Origin: Viscum album
Lineage: Eukaryota > Streptophyta > Magnoliopsida > Santalales > Viscaceae
Direction of reading: 5' to 3'
Assembly (NCBI GenBank): GCA_963277665.1
Contig: OY728137.1
Coordinates: forward strand, 1,172,632,670 to 1,172,696,669
Length of the DNA: 64,000 bases
Part shown: in pieces, positions 1-11,789 of the stretch
Numbering within the stretch: the first letter of the stretch is position 1
Layout: each line of letters opens with the position of its first letter
Made by a program: the position numbers and the translations under genes
The notes under the pieces: generated by a model
Database searches by the model: none
Told to the model about the DNA's origin: nothing
Seen by the model: only the letters and a program-made list of their open reading frames with translations

Positions 1-300
1 TGATGGATTTTTTTCCTATGCATCAAGGTTATTAAATATTCCTAAAAAATTATCCAACTCATGATCTTGATTTGGAAACTATAATACCTATATTGATGAT
101 ATGGATACATTACTTTTATGGTGAAAATGTGAAATATATAAAAATAAAAAGTGATTTAAAACTTCTTATAAAAATATATAAACATGATGAAAAGTAAATC
201 CCTAGGGTTACATAAAGATTATGATTTCGTAGTGAACAACCACCATATTAAGGAAAATTAGGTGGTTGATGAGCTGAGAAATAAATATAATGAAGATTCT
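1..300 (+). pseudogene. Element A: RNase H C-terminal remnant
   Basis: In broken + frames this stretch keeps the order of residues at the end of a gypsy RNase H. A segment reading WIHYFYGENVKYIK matches the [14 protein letters not shown] region of element C. Further on, a KDYD-like block and VVDEL match the KDYD and VVDAL blocks that end the domain in C (the intact family form is ADALSR). The catalytic region itself lies outside the window. Stops and frameshifts make it non-functional. The assignment rests on this alignment with C and F in the same window. Confidence 0.65.
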
Positions 301-369
301 TGACTAAAATGGGGATTCACAAGGATTCTATATTCATGTATTTAGTAAATATGGTTATGTAAAACATTA

Positions 370-1360
370 AGGAAGGGGAAAAACACATCCATATAAAATG
401 ATTTCCAATCCATCCTTATTAGATAATTTAAAAAGTTCTCATCTTGATGATAAGAATTTTCAAAAGAAAACAAATGATGAGAATAATGGGAGGTTGGTAA
501 AATTAAACTGTGATGAAGTTATATTAAAATTTATAATGTGGATAGGTGTTCTATCTATGACTGAGCTAAGAATAGAACTATAAGATGAAGCTTACATAAA
601 AAAATTCTCTATAAACCCTAGTGGCACAAAAATTTATCATTATTTGAAGTAATGTTTTTTGGGATAATATGAAATGTGAAATTGGATTCTATGTATCAAA
701 ATTTTTGGATTTTTAATAGGTATAGGTGGAGAGATATATCTCAAAGAAGTTATGAAACATATCTATATTACTATGTGGAAATGGAATGATATTATTATGG
801 AATTTGTCACTGCATTTCCAAATACACTCAGAAGGAATGATTCTATATCAGTTATTGTTGATATCCTTACCAGGACTTCAAATTTCATCACTATGAAAGA
901 AGATATGCCTCTTGAGATCCTCATTCAGGTCTATATTATTGAAGTGGGGGACCTCATGGTGAACATATTTTGATTATATATTATTGTAAAATGATGATTA
1001 CACCAAAATTCTAGAAACATAATCAAAATAATCTCAACAATGAACTACATTTGAGCACCGTTTATCATCCCCAAACATATAGATAGTCTAAAAAGAATGT
1101 TCACACATGTGTAGGTCATTCTCATAAAACATTCAAGATATGTGGGATTAGTATTTACCTTTGGTGGAATTTTTATATAATAAAATCTTACATTAAAGAG
1201 TTAAAATTGAATCATGTGATGCATTGTATGGGAAATGATTTTGTGTGATAACATTTTTGGATGATGTTTTTGAAATGAAGATTTTATGCCCATAACATGT
1301 TGTGGATACAGTAGAAAAACTGAGCACTATTTATAGTAATATTAGGTAGCTCAAAGTAGG
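370..1360 (+). pseudogene. Element A: integrase remnant
   Basis: The segment 398-583 aligns well with the spacer before the integrase zinc finger in element C. It is followed by IHPSS-like and DLK-like residues, then EWKW-like, GLPNTPRRND-like and VIVDxLT blocks (752-973). The first catalytic Asp, in VIVD, is kept. The block STVYHPQT (near 1050-1080) marks the usual third catalytic site. There the expected Glu of QSERT reads Lys (about 1089-1091), and a stop lies just before it. A YLPLVEF block follows at about 1150. Integrases of this kind insert the cDNA into the chromosome; this copy cannot. Confidence 0.75.
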
Positions 1361-1479
1361 AAAATAGATATATAGATAATAGAAGGAAGGATTAATAATT
1401 TCAATTATGGGATAATGTTTTATTAAAAGTGTCTTAGTGGAAGGGTGTTATAATGTTTTAAAGAAAAGGTAACCTAAGA

Positions 1480-1850
1480 CCTAGGTATATTGTGCCTTTT
1501 GAAATTACAAAAAAAATTAGATATGTGTCTTGTCCTTTGGAAATGCCACTTGGCCTCTCTAATGTTAATGATATGTTTCATGTATCTTTATTAGGGATAT
1601 ACATTCCAAACCCAATTAATGTTCTAACCTATGAGTAAATAAAATTTTAACCATGTTTATCTTACTATTAAGATCCAATCCATTTTATTGACACTAGCGG
1701 AAAAGTTTTGTGGAATCAGATGACTCAATTGGTGTAGGTACTTTGGTGAAACTATAAATTAGAAGAGAAAACATGGGAGCATAAAGAAGTTGTGATTAAG
1801 AACATCCAAATATATTCATAATGTGACATTCAGGTAATTTTGTTCATGAT
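1480..1850 (+). pseudogene. Element A: integrase tail with chromodomain-like segment
   Basis: Residues typical of the gypsy integrase C-terminus appear: a PFEI-like block, then VNDMFHVSLL, then IPNPINVLTYE. The last part (about 1735-1800) reads VLWxNYKLEEKTWE, the chromodomain-like segment that also closes elements C and F. In chromoviruses this domain is thought to direct insertion to chromatin with certain histone marks. A purine tract and the 3' LTR come directly after it, as expected for the end of pol. Stops are present, including one in VLWxN. Confidence 0.75.
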
Positions 1851-1853
1851 ATT

Positions 1854-1869
1854 TTTAAGGAGGGAAGAA
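1854..1869 (+). other. Element A: polypurine tract
   Basis: The stretch AAGGAGGGAAGAA lies directly upstream of the LTR start. It matches in position and composition the purine tracts of C, E and F. It would prime plus-strand DNA synthesis during reverse transcription. Confidence 0.65.
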
Positions 1870-3352
1870 TTAAACACCCATAATTCCCTTGTATTAAGTA
1901 ATATTTTCTTTCTAAAGAAACATTATCATTATGAGCGCAGATTTATACTAGAACGTGACTAAAACCTAAATTTAAAAATTTTCATAAATTAATTATGAAG
2001 AAATTAATTACATATTTCAATTAATCATTTCCAAATTCCATTATTAATAATCTATGAGATTTTTTAGAAATAGTTGATTTTTAGGTGAATAATAAAAATT
2101 ATCGATTTGAAAATACTATCACTTTTATGACATTATAATGATATAGTAATAACATGAAAGTTTGTAAAACAATTTTTAGACAAAATATATATTAAATAAG
2201 TAATATAATACATATATAAATATAATATTGAATTTGTATATATATGACTAATATTTTGTTAATCTAAGTAATTTTTTTGATTAAATAGAAACTATTTTTA
2301 GTTCTTGTCTTTTAATCAAGAATTTACAAATGGCCTTTCAGATTTTTATTTTTTTGAAATTAAAATAAGTATAATTTTATTTAACATTATCCAATTAATC
2401 TCATTATAATTAAAATTGTACTTTATTTTGTTGAAAAGTAATTTTAATGATCAAACCAAACATTTTTCTGAAAATAGTTTCTCGTTGTGATTTGATAAAA
2501 TATATTAAAAACAATTTATATGAATTCTACTAGTTTAATCGTGTAAAAAGAATTCCATATTTTTAATCATTGTAATTAATATTTGTTAATAATTTTAACT
2601 TAATTTTTGTTCATAATTAATAGTACTTAGGTTAAATTTTTACAACCTCGGTTAATGATAAAATTGGTTAAAAGGGTTAAAAACGACGGGACAATAATTT
2701 CATAAATCACAAAACACTTCTCAAACCTCATTGGTTGGTTTTATTTATACATTAAAATAATTATATTTGAATCTATGAAAATTTTGAACCACTGTCATAA
2801 AAAAATTACTTCATTTTATTAAAATATTTTAAACAATTCCATGTGTGTCCCTCCCTTCACTTATAAAATGGATCATTTTCTCTTTCATTATTCAAAAACG
2901 TTGAGTTCTATATCTGATAAAATAACTGAAAAAAACATCATATATTCCTTGAATATTTATTATGCTGCATATATTACCCTAGGACCATCCTAATAAGGCT
3001 TTAGATGTAATCCAAAATACCTCTCTCAAAGAAGAGGTAATCATATTACCTGACACTTTCCACATTTATTTCTTCTTTCACATCATATAAATATATTGTA
3101 TATGTATTATCATAGTTACTCTAGTTTAAAAAATATACGGATATTTTATTTTTATTATGTTATAACAATTTACCACCTCCTGTCTGTCCTATAGAAAATG
3201 AAAACATTGGTCATTCATAAGTATGTCATATCATCTCCATGTAGCTGTGTAATTTTATTCATCATCATTTTTCATTAATGATGGAAAACGTGGAATTATT
3301 TAAATATATTTGATATTTATGATATTTTTATGATTCCTGAAATATATTATGG
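1870..3352 (+). repeat. Element A: 3' LTR, first part
   Basis: The LTR starts at a decayed TGTAACACCC (here TTAAACACCC), right after the purine tract. It is cut at 3352 by element B. The remainder is at 46615-48754, giving a total near 3.6 kb, close to the 3.1 and 3.8 kb LTRs of C and F. The stretch is very A+T rich and holds no open gene. Confidence 0.7.
2861..2869 (+). promoter_or_regulatory. Element A LTR: TATA box
   Basis: TTATAAAATG sits about 990 bp into the LTR, just after a pyrimidine-rich stretch (CCCTCCCTTCAC). In the sense direction this is a good plant TATA box for the retroelement promoter. The position is plausible for a U3/R border. There is no independent proof of transcription. 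Confidence 0.45.
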
Positions 3353-5218
3353 TGTAATATCTTGACATGAACCATTGGGTCCAAGATGAAGAGTTATAAT
3401 CCCTCGTGCATACCTCCCCGAATGCAAGAGGTTATCGATTAGCAATTAGGGTCCAAATGTCATCTGTTGAAAAACTATTCCCTTATTAATCATAATCATA
3501 CATTATAAACATAAATATAACAAAAAAATATGAAACAACTCAGAGTATTAAGGATGAAGATAAAGTAACATATTCTAACAAAAAGTTCATTCATACCATA
3601 TAAGTTAATAAACTTGGATCCCAATGTTTTATTCAAAACTAGTGTATATAAGGTAAAAGTAAATAAATAATTTGAACTAAATAACCCTCTAGTATCTATC
3701 TCCAAACCACTATTAGCTCAATTTTTCACTTCTCTTTTATCATTCATGTTCCCCTTTCCCTTTCCTATGTTACTATACATGATGTCTACATGTGCATCGT
3801 GATTCCATATAGGTTGTGAGTAATATAAAGAAAAAGGAAACCACTAATAGATCCTTAATATGTGTTCACAAGTAAACAAATGTATTCCATGATGGTAATA
3901 AATTAACATTAAATATTCAACAATCCTATATGATGCATTAATGCACTTACTAATCCACCACAATCCCAATTCATACTTTCTCTATATTCATGCCAAAATG
4001 ATAGTTATAATGGATGGTGTAAGTGATCAAGAGTTAGCCAAAATATCCAAAAATATTTCACCTAGAATTCAGAAGGAATAAAGTGAAAAATTCACTATCT
4101 TGGGTCAAGTAATAACGTCATCATATCTCAAAACTTCCTCATAACTAGCCACTAGGCCATCGTAACCAGTCAGTGTGTCCCGATTCAGACAATAAGGCAA
4201 TCGTGCCCCTAACATGTGTACAAAACCATCATTTTTGATATCATATATATTGTACAATCCCACTTTATGGGATAATCATATCACAATGGTCCACCTATTC
4301 GGAGTACCATGACATTGCCTCTAAATTCAAGGTAATACATACAATTGGGAAGAGTATATAAAAGAAGCACAAGAATGTCTTCATGAGAAAATAATATAAC
4401 CAAACATAAAATGTTTATAAACATCTCACCTGGTAATAAGATATATAATCATAATAATGGAATCAATAATCGTAATAGCTATCATGGGATACACTCACCC
4501 ACATGTGATGATAATCAAGAAAGGTCATATAAGTTATTCCAACACAAAATCATACCAAGAAAACAAGAATACTCAATGGCCCAAAATGGTAAGTAACATC
4601 ATATATGAATCTTTTTGATGAAATAATCCAATATTAATCAAAGGATCAAATCTTGCATCTTATTGCACAAACAAAAAAATATAGTTCGTACATAAGGGAT
4701 TCTTATAATGGGTTCAGGTTCATAAAATAAGAGGTTTATAAAAGATACCTAAAGATATTTAGAGTTAAGAATGGAAGTTCTACAATTAAATACCTCATAA
4801 ATTCCATAAATGAAAGTAGTTTTGTGATATATCAAGGAAGATGACATCAATTCACAATATTTATTGTTAATTAAATAATGGAACATGAATGAAATATCAA
4901 TTTTGGAAGTGAACCATAGGTCTATTTAGTGAACATTGATTCAAAATGAATATATCATCCCAATATTCATACAATATGATATGAAAAAAGAATAATGTCT
5001 CAATATGGTCGATCTATTATAAATTACATGTATTCATCCACCGTTCATGAGAGATCTAGATCTTGTTAAATGGGATGTCATTGAAATGTCGAAACTGCTA
5101 CTATTCTAGAAATGATTTAAGAATTCATCATTAGATGGGATATTAATTGAAAGTTCTAGAAATATCATTCTAAATATATTATTTTATTCAAGGAAGAAGA
5201 GATATATCTAGAGGGAAC
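3353..5218 (-). repeat. Element B: 3' LTR, first part
   Basis: This part is homologous to 44122-46000 throughout, for example around GCAAGAGGTTATCGA, and in the stretch around 4250-4330 that matches 45030-45110. Similarity judged by eye is roughly 70 percent, so B is old. The LTR is interrupted at 5218 by C and continues at 16444. Confidence 0.78.
5214..5218. repeat. Target-site duplication of element C, left copy
   Basis: GGAAC lies directly before the TGTAAGGACC start of C. The matching right copy, GGAGC, is at 16439-16443. Four of five bases agree, and five bases is the normal duplication length for gypsy integrases. Confidence 0.65.
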
Positions 5219-8200
5219 TGTAAGGACCCGACCCCAGTTTCCCAGAGCCAGTGCCTTATTTGATTAAGTTGGCATACATACAAGGAATATGAATCCCGAA
5301 AGACCGAGTATTTTAGTATTATTGGAAACAAGTTACTTGCATAAGTTCACTATTACAACATGAAGGGAAATAAAACACTATTTTATTCCACTAGAAACAT
5401 CACGTCTCCAAGATTATTCTTGCAAGTTATTCATAAATTACTTCTTCATGTCCTGAGAAATTGAAACATAAGACAAGAGTGAGATCAAATGCTCAGTGAT
5501 AGTAATAAATACAGAGGATGACAATATAAACATTAGACATGGTGAATAATTGAAAACACATGCGTCTAAAAATAAACTTGAAACACATTATGGCAAGAAT
5601 ATGAGCTGCGTAAATAATTCCATAATAAAACATCATCATGGGTATTATACTAGTGGAATAACCACATGAACTTTCAATTACTATCTTTATAATGAGGAAA
5701 GTGCATATGCTGGACATCATAACCATATCGTCCAAGCCTCGTTCTAGGACCATAAAATAATCATTTTCTCAAGGCCTCATGCCAAGACCATAGTTTGTCT
5801 CATGAGACCTACCGATGCATCAAGGGGATATAATAGGCTCCACCCATCACATAATATGTCCAATGCATTCCTCATATGATCAGGGATAAATATAAACAAC
5901 ATATACATTCATATTGAAACTATTATATAAAATTTAACTAACTTTCACCAATTATTGAACATAAACACTAACCATTCGGAATAATATGATGAATGGTTTT
6001 AGGATAAATCATCCACAATAAAGTTAGTCATAAACCATTAAATAAAATATGGTATATGACTTTATAAATGATTAAACCCAATAATACCATGGAATAAACA
6101 AGAGCATTGAATGAAAATACTCTTATAAAATCATTATGCAATTTTGAGATAAATACTCTTTTATTTTGAAAAGAAGAGTTCTTTTGGAAAATCTTTGTAT
6201 AAAACCAGAAGTGAATTAAGATAGTATTTTTATAATAAAATTATGTTTTTTAGAAATATAATGGTTTCCAAAAATATATTATAGAGTGCCCCTATAAATT
6301 GATATGAATTGGAGAAATTTCCAAGAATCGGGATTCTATTTTGGAAACATTTTTTAAAGTTCCTTTTAAAACATGTAACTATCCATAAAATCAGGATGGA
6401 TTCTGGTTTTTAAACATATATATGAAACTCACAAAAAATATGTGATGAGTACATAACAATACATAAGAATACCATTGAGGTAATTAGACAATGAAAGTAT
6501 CCCAAATGAAAAATGGAAGTTCGGGTGGAAAAACCCTTACCTTAACTCTGAACGTGTTCCTCTCTTGAAAATAAGCTCCTGAATGTGAAATTATACTTGT
6601 TAATAACTTATTTCCTAACCTATTAGACATTTATTTAGTTTACCATAATTTTATTTAGTTCATTTATGTCTTTATTGATAAGTTATTGTATTTAATTTCA
6701 TCGATCTGGAGTGTTCATTTCCTTTATTTTCATATTCATTTCACTAGTTTTTAAGTAATGAAGTTCGTGTGGAATGGTTGTAAATCTCCAGTATTGGAAT
6801 TATATATTATTTATGAACGTAAATAATTGGTAATTTTCATTTCTATCATTTGGTTATATGGAATGAGGATGAGTCATTAGATAACAACCACTACGATTAT
6901 TCGGCGGTATTTGGAATATTATGAACTGGTTTTGTCATATAACATAATTATATTTACATATTCTGGTTCCTGGATATTAATTAGGTTATAAAACATATAT
7001 TATAGTTTGTTTCAACCATGAATATGGTTTTGTAACCATTAATGAAGATGAAATTGATGAAAGAAACTGCATCGTCCTCAAAGGTTATAAATCATAACCT
7101 CATGGACGTCGGTTTCATTTATAAAAATTAATGGGAGGGAGTAAGAATAATTATGATGGTTCTTTCATTCACATGATATAAATCCAGTATATAGGTGTTA
7201 CTGGATTTATCATGATCATTTGGATAGATTATGTGAGGAGAGAGAAAAAAATAGATGAACTTGAAAATAAAAAAAAGTTAAGAGATCCCTTTTGAAATTT
7301 CGGATGCCAAACGGTGTCACTTAAAATTTATTTAAATCAAATGATGAAAAAAAAATGGAATCTCATCATATTGAAATCAAAATTACAGTACGAATAATAA
7401 CTAAAATCAAACCCCAACATATGAGAAATTAATTTCAAATATCTAACATAAAAGAAGTGTCGACTTAAAGAAGAGAATGAAGGATTCTCTTACCTTGTAG
7501 AATAACTCCTTGATCTTGAAGGATGGGACCTTGGGGGCTTAGCGAAACCTTGGGAGGACTAATATAGAGTTAAAAACACAAGAGCTTCTAGGATGAGAGA
7601 TTTAGAATGAAATAAAACGAATGGATGAGTGGGTATTTGTAGAAAAGTAGAGGTAATTTTTTAATAATTTCAAAGGGACACCTCATTAGTGGTTTTTTCC
7701 AAACCAGGGGCTTTCCCATGGTATTTGCACATGGTTTAATCCACTTGGGAAACCTCATGTCATAAGTTACTATGCAAAAGTCGACCATAATTTTATATTT
7801 AATTATTACATCATTATGATGTCATTAAACTACCGAAAACTCAAAACTGTATTTTTACTATTCCTGAAAAATTCATGTATTTTAGAAAAATCCCAAAAAT
7901 TCACCCCTACCATTTTTCAACTTGTAGAATTCAAAAGTGAAATCCATTTTTCAAAAATAATTTTCTATATATTATTAATTTAATTTTTAAATAAGTTCAT
8001 AGTTAATTCGAAAAATAACAATCTTGAAGTGCAATTAGTTTTATGTGACGTTGAAAAATGAATTAAGATCCCATTATCATATTTCCTTAAGAAAATAAAA
8101 TATTATTACTATTTAATATTCATAAGGGTCATATTACTATTTATATTACTATTCATAAGGGTATGTTACTATTCACCAAAAATCACGTTTGTTCTATCAG

Positions 8201-8329
8201 ACTCCAAATGACTTACTGAACACAACTCTAGATGACCATTTCTTGAAATTCAAAACATAGAAGAGAAAAGGTTGTGTTTAATGGATAGATCGCATTCTAT
8301 ATTTATTTTCAAAACCTTGGGGTGTTACA
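5219..8329 (-). repeat. Element C: 3' LTR
   Basis: 3111 bp, aligned end to end with 13343-16438. Its TATA region reads TCTACAAATA (7634-7643 on the - strand) where the 5' LTR has TCTATAAATA. It carries about 30 bp near 6205 (GAATTAAGATAGTA) that the 5' LTR lacks. The conserved block around the complement of CTGAGCATTTGATCTC is at about 5480-5500. The U3 end (8100-8200) repeats the short motif TTACTATTCA. Confidence 0.9.
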
Positions 8330-8342
8330 TTATCCCCTCCTT
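8330..8342 (-). other. Element C: polypurine tract and polyprotein stop
   Basis: Read on the - strand, AAGGAGGGGATAA lies directly against the LTR. It overlaps the last codons of pol, whose stop TAA is at 8330-8332. This is the usual plus-strand primer position. Confidence 0.8.
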
Positions 8343-9930
8343 AAAAAAATTTCGTCCTCAAAATTCACAGAATATTTCCTAAAAATATTCGGGTATGTCT
8401 TTACCATAAGCTCCTCAGACTCCCATGTTGCTTCCTCTATCTTATGGTTCCTCCATAGAACCTTCACCAGACGAGTTGTCCGATTTCTCAATACTTGTTC
8501 TCTAGTATCAAGAATCTTGATAGGCTCTTCACAGTAAGATAGATCGGGCTCAATTTCCACATCTTCATAAGTGAGTACATTTGTTGGGTATGGAATGTAC
8601 TTTCTTAACATTGACATGTGGAACACATTATGAACCTTGGAGAGACTTGGTGGTATTGCCAAATGGTAAGCTACGGCTCCAATTTGGTCCAGAATTTCAA
8701 AAGGTCCAATGTTCCTGGGACTTTATTTTTCCTTCTTACTGAATCTTATAACTCCCTTCCATGGAGATACCTTTAAGAAAATGTGATCACCTTCTTGAAA
8801 TTCCAAATCCTTTCTTCAGTTATCAGCATAGCTCTTTTGCCTAATTTGAGCAATTTTGATATGGTTCTGGAAAATCTTCACCTTCTCCATTGTTTTCCCA
8901 ACATGTTCTGGGCCCACGAGATTTCTTTCACCAACATCATCCCGAAACGTTGGTGTACGACATCTCCTCCCATATAATGCTTCATAGGGTGCCATCAGAA
9001 TACTTGAATGAAAGCTATTGATGTAGGAAAATTCTACGAGAGGTAAATACTGATCCAACATGCCTTGAAAATCATGTGAATAAGACCTCAACATGTCTTA
9101 CAATGTTTTAATTGTCCATTCTGATTGTCCGTCTGTTTGTGGGTGGTAGGCAGTGCTCAAACGAAGATCAGTATCTAGAACCTTATGAAGACTTTTCTAG
9201 AATCTTAATGTAAAATGTGGATCACGATCAGAAACAATCGATAGGGGTACTCCATGAAGTCTGAAAACTTCATTAATATATAGTTTTGTTAGACGTTCAA
9301 GTGGTAGATCTTCTCTTATAGCAAGAAAATGTGCTTACTTGGTAAGATGATCAACAATGACCCATATTACATCGTTCCTTCTAGGGGTATTTGGTAGTCC
9401 CATGAAGAATTCAATCATGATATTATACCACTTCCACTCAGGTATGGGAAGAGGTTGCAATACTCTTCCAGGTTGTTGCCTTCTATCTTTCACTTGTTGA
9501 AAAACCATACATCTTGACACAAAATCAGCAATCTCCCTCTTCATGTTTTCCCACAAAAAATGTTCCTTCAAATCACTATACATCTTAGTGCTACTAGGGT
9601 GTATACGTAAATTGGAACAATGAGCATCATCCAACAATTCCCTTTTTAGATCAGGTATATCGGGAACACAAAGTCTCTTCCCAAATATCAAAATTCTGTC
9701 TCCATATACGAAGTCACTCAATCTCCCATCATTCATAGTTGTAATCTTCTTTTGAAACTCTTCATCATCATCCTGAGAACTTTTTATCCTTTCTAGTAAA
9801 TATGGTTTGGAAACCATTTGAAAAATCATTGATGTTTCACATTCCATTGTTATTCCCATATCCATCATTACTAGATCCATGAAAATATGATCCCTTTCAA
9901 CTCTCATCTTGTTCAAAACTACATGATCCT
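8333..9930 (-). pseudogene. Element C: integrase with chromodomain-like tail
   Basis: Two long open pieces (9335-9952 and 8816-9094) and a third (8330-8662) cover the domain. The zinc finger keeps His-His-Cys, but its last Cys reads Phe (SRCMVFQQVK, where the family has CLVC). The core keeps WVIVDHLTK, SDRD and QTDGQSEWT, so the Asp-Asp-Glu triad is present, though stops interrupt it. The tail has YIPYPTNVL, then the chromodomain-like LVKVLWRNHKIEEATWE. Full gypsy integrases of this type are about 450-500 residues, so length and order fit. It is inactive because of stops near 8740, 9110 and 9200 and the changed zinc ligand. Confidence 0.9.
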
Positions 9931-9939
9931 TTATGCTCA

Positions 9940-10330
9940 AGGCATCTACCACCTTAATTTCCTTCCACGGGTGGTAGTGTATCGTTCAATCATAATCCTT
10001 GAGTAGTTCAAGTCATCTCCTTTTCCTCATGTTGAGTTCTTTTTGTGAGAAAATATACTTCAAACTCTTGTGATCAGTATAAATCTCAAATTTTTCACCA
10101 TAGAGATAATGTCTCCACATCTTCAAAGAAAATATTATAGCATCTAACTCAAGATCATGAGTAGGATAGGTTTTCTCTTAAATTTTTAGCTGTCGTGATG
10201 CATAAGCAATAACCCTATCATTTTTCATAAGGACACAACCACGTCCTTTCTTTGAAGCATCACTATAAATAACAAACCCGTCTTTCCCCGACGGTTGATT
10301 CAATATAAGAGCATTGACTAATCTTCTCTT
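9940..10330 (-). pseudogene. Element C: RNase H
   Basis: The - strand reads YSDASKKGRGCVL near 10250, then [27 protein letters not shown] and [10 protein letters not shown]. These are the ordered blocks of the gypsy RNase H, including the Asp of SDAS, the Glu of LELDA and the Asp of TDHKSL. It would remove RNA from the RNA-DNA hybrid. In-frame stops are seen, for example in the LKI-EKTYP stretch. It lies directly between the reverse transcriptase and the integrase. Confidence 0.85.
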
Positions 10331-10339
10331 CAGTTCTTC

Positions 10340-11302
10340 AAAACATTCTTTAAAATATTTTTTCCAAACAAATTTAACCCCTTTACGTGTGAGCTTCGTT
10401 AGCGGGTTAGCCAGTCGGGCAAAATTCTAATCAAAATGCCGATAATAACCTGCTAAGCCAATAAAACTATGTACCTCAGTTATATTTGTTAGTGTGGGAC
10501 AGTCTTGGATTTCCCTTTTCAATGTAGGATCAACTAGGATTCCATCATTAGAGACAATATGGCCAAGAAAATAAATCTCTTGAATCCAAAATTCACACTA
10601 TCTAAACATCCCATATAATTCATATCTTCTGAGAGTCTTCAGGATAATGCACAAGTGATTTTCCTGATCTTCGTAGTGTTTGGATTATACCAAGATATCA
10701 TGAATAAATACCACTAAAAAATCATCTAGATATTCCTTGAAAACTATGTTCATTATATCCATGAAGAAAGAGGGTGCATTAGTCCATCCAAAAGGCATTA
10801 CTATAAACTCATAATGCCCGTACCAGGTTCAAAATGTTGTTTTCGAAATGTCTTCATTCTTTACACTCAACTGATGATATCCAGACCGAATGTAAATCTT
10901 TGAAAAGTATTAAGCTACATGAAGTTGGTCAAATAAATCATCAATGCGAGGTAGGGGATACTTGTTCTTTATTGTTATAGCATTGATCTCCCTGTAGTCA
11001 ATACATAACCTCATAGACCCATCTTTCTTCTTTACAAAAAGGACAGGGGCTCCACATGGAGAAACACTAGGGAGAATAAATCCCTTATTACTCAATTCCT
11101 CTAGTCATTTCTTTAGTTCCACTAATTCCATAGTGTCTATTCTATAAGGGGTCTTTGATATGGGCCTTGAACTAGGAAATAAGTCAATGGAAAACTCAAT
11201 TTCCCATTCTGGAGGATGTCCGGGTAAATCTTCTAGAAACACATCAACATATTCTCTCACAATAGGTACATACTCTATTTGAACATTCATTTCCTCACCC
11301 AC
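10340..11302 (-). pseudogene. Element C: reverse transcriptase with a broken catalytic motif
   Basis: An uninterrupted piece (10910-11095) reads [32 protein letters not shown] and [15 protein letters not shown], the fingers and palm start. Upstream (11105-11302) is the spacer REYVDVFLEDLPG with PISKTPYRI. Downstream come [26 protein letters not shown] and then FIHDILV. The family motif is FIDD or YVDD. Here the first catalytic Asp is His (codon at 10700-10702), so the enzyme would be inactive even without the stops. The order with RNase H and integrase is normal. Confidence 0.9.
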
Positions 11303-11429
11303 AATTTTTTCATTTTCTTGCTCCCCAATAATTGAATTTAGTTGAGCTACTTGGGGTGGATCTAGATAAGAATCAGGTGATGACGATTCTGCTCTAATGA
11401 TAAGGTCTTATTTATCATCGTCATCAAAA

Positions 11430-11780
11430 ATCATAACCTACTTCTTCTTGAAATAAATGTTTTCATCATGGTCTGAAAGCTGATCCATACTAAGGATTAT
11501 ATCAAATTCCATCATGGGTATGACAATGAGATCAGCAGATAAAGAACAATTATATTCCCTAATGGGAACTGATTCACAGAACTTTGTAGCAGTGATACTT
11601 CCCTTAGGAGTTCTGACTGACAACTCCCTTGTTAAATCAAATAGAAAATATCTAATTGTCTTAGCAAACTAATAAGATATGAAACAATGCAATGATCCAG
11701 AATCAAATAAAATATTATATAAACTTGAGTAAACAATTAATGTACCTACCACCATGTCATTAAGAACTTCAAACTCTGCA
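11430..11780 (-). pseudogene. Element C: aspartic protease
   Basis: The active-site block NILFDSGSLHCFIS is at about 11675-11720. The Asp-Ser-Gly triad is kept, with Ser instead of the usual Ala or Thr after it. Downstream come LIVIPMMEFDIILSMDQL (family form FDVILGMDWL) and then a Lys-rich stretch. The domain would cut the polyprotein during particle assembly. Several stops break it, including one just after FISY. Confidence 0.85.
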
Positions 11781-11789
11781 GTTGTGATT

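Larger units (their letters stand above)
1..3352 (+). mobile_element. Element A, left portion: Ty3/gypsy chromovirus remnant (pol end plus start of 3' LTR)
   Basis: The sequence opens inside a decayed Ty3/gypsy polyprotein on the + strand: RNase H end, integrase and chromodomain-like tail. These are followed by a purine tract and a 3' LTR starting near 1870. The LTR is interrupted at 3352 by element B and resumes at 46615, ending near 48754. A is therefore the outermost and oldest unit of the nest. Its 5' half lies outside the window. Similarity to the polyproteins of C and F, seen by eye, places it in the same chromodomain-bearing group, probably Tekay/Del. The lineage name is an inference from motifs, not from a tree. 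Confidence 0.8.

Noticed and set aside
5493..5753. 86-codon open frame with hydrophobic residues
   Set aside because: It lies wholly in the 3' LTR of C, and the corresponding part of the 5' LTR is not open over the same length. LTRs of this group do not code.
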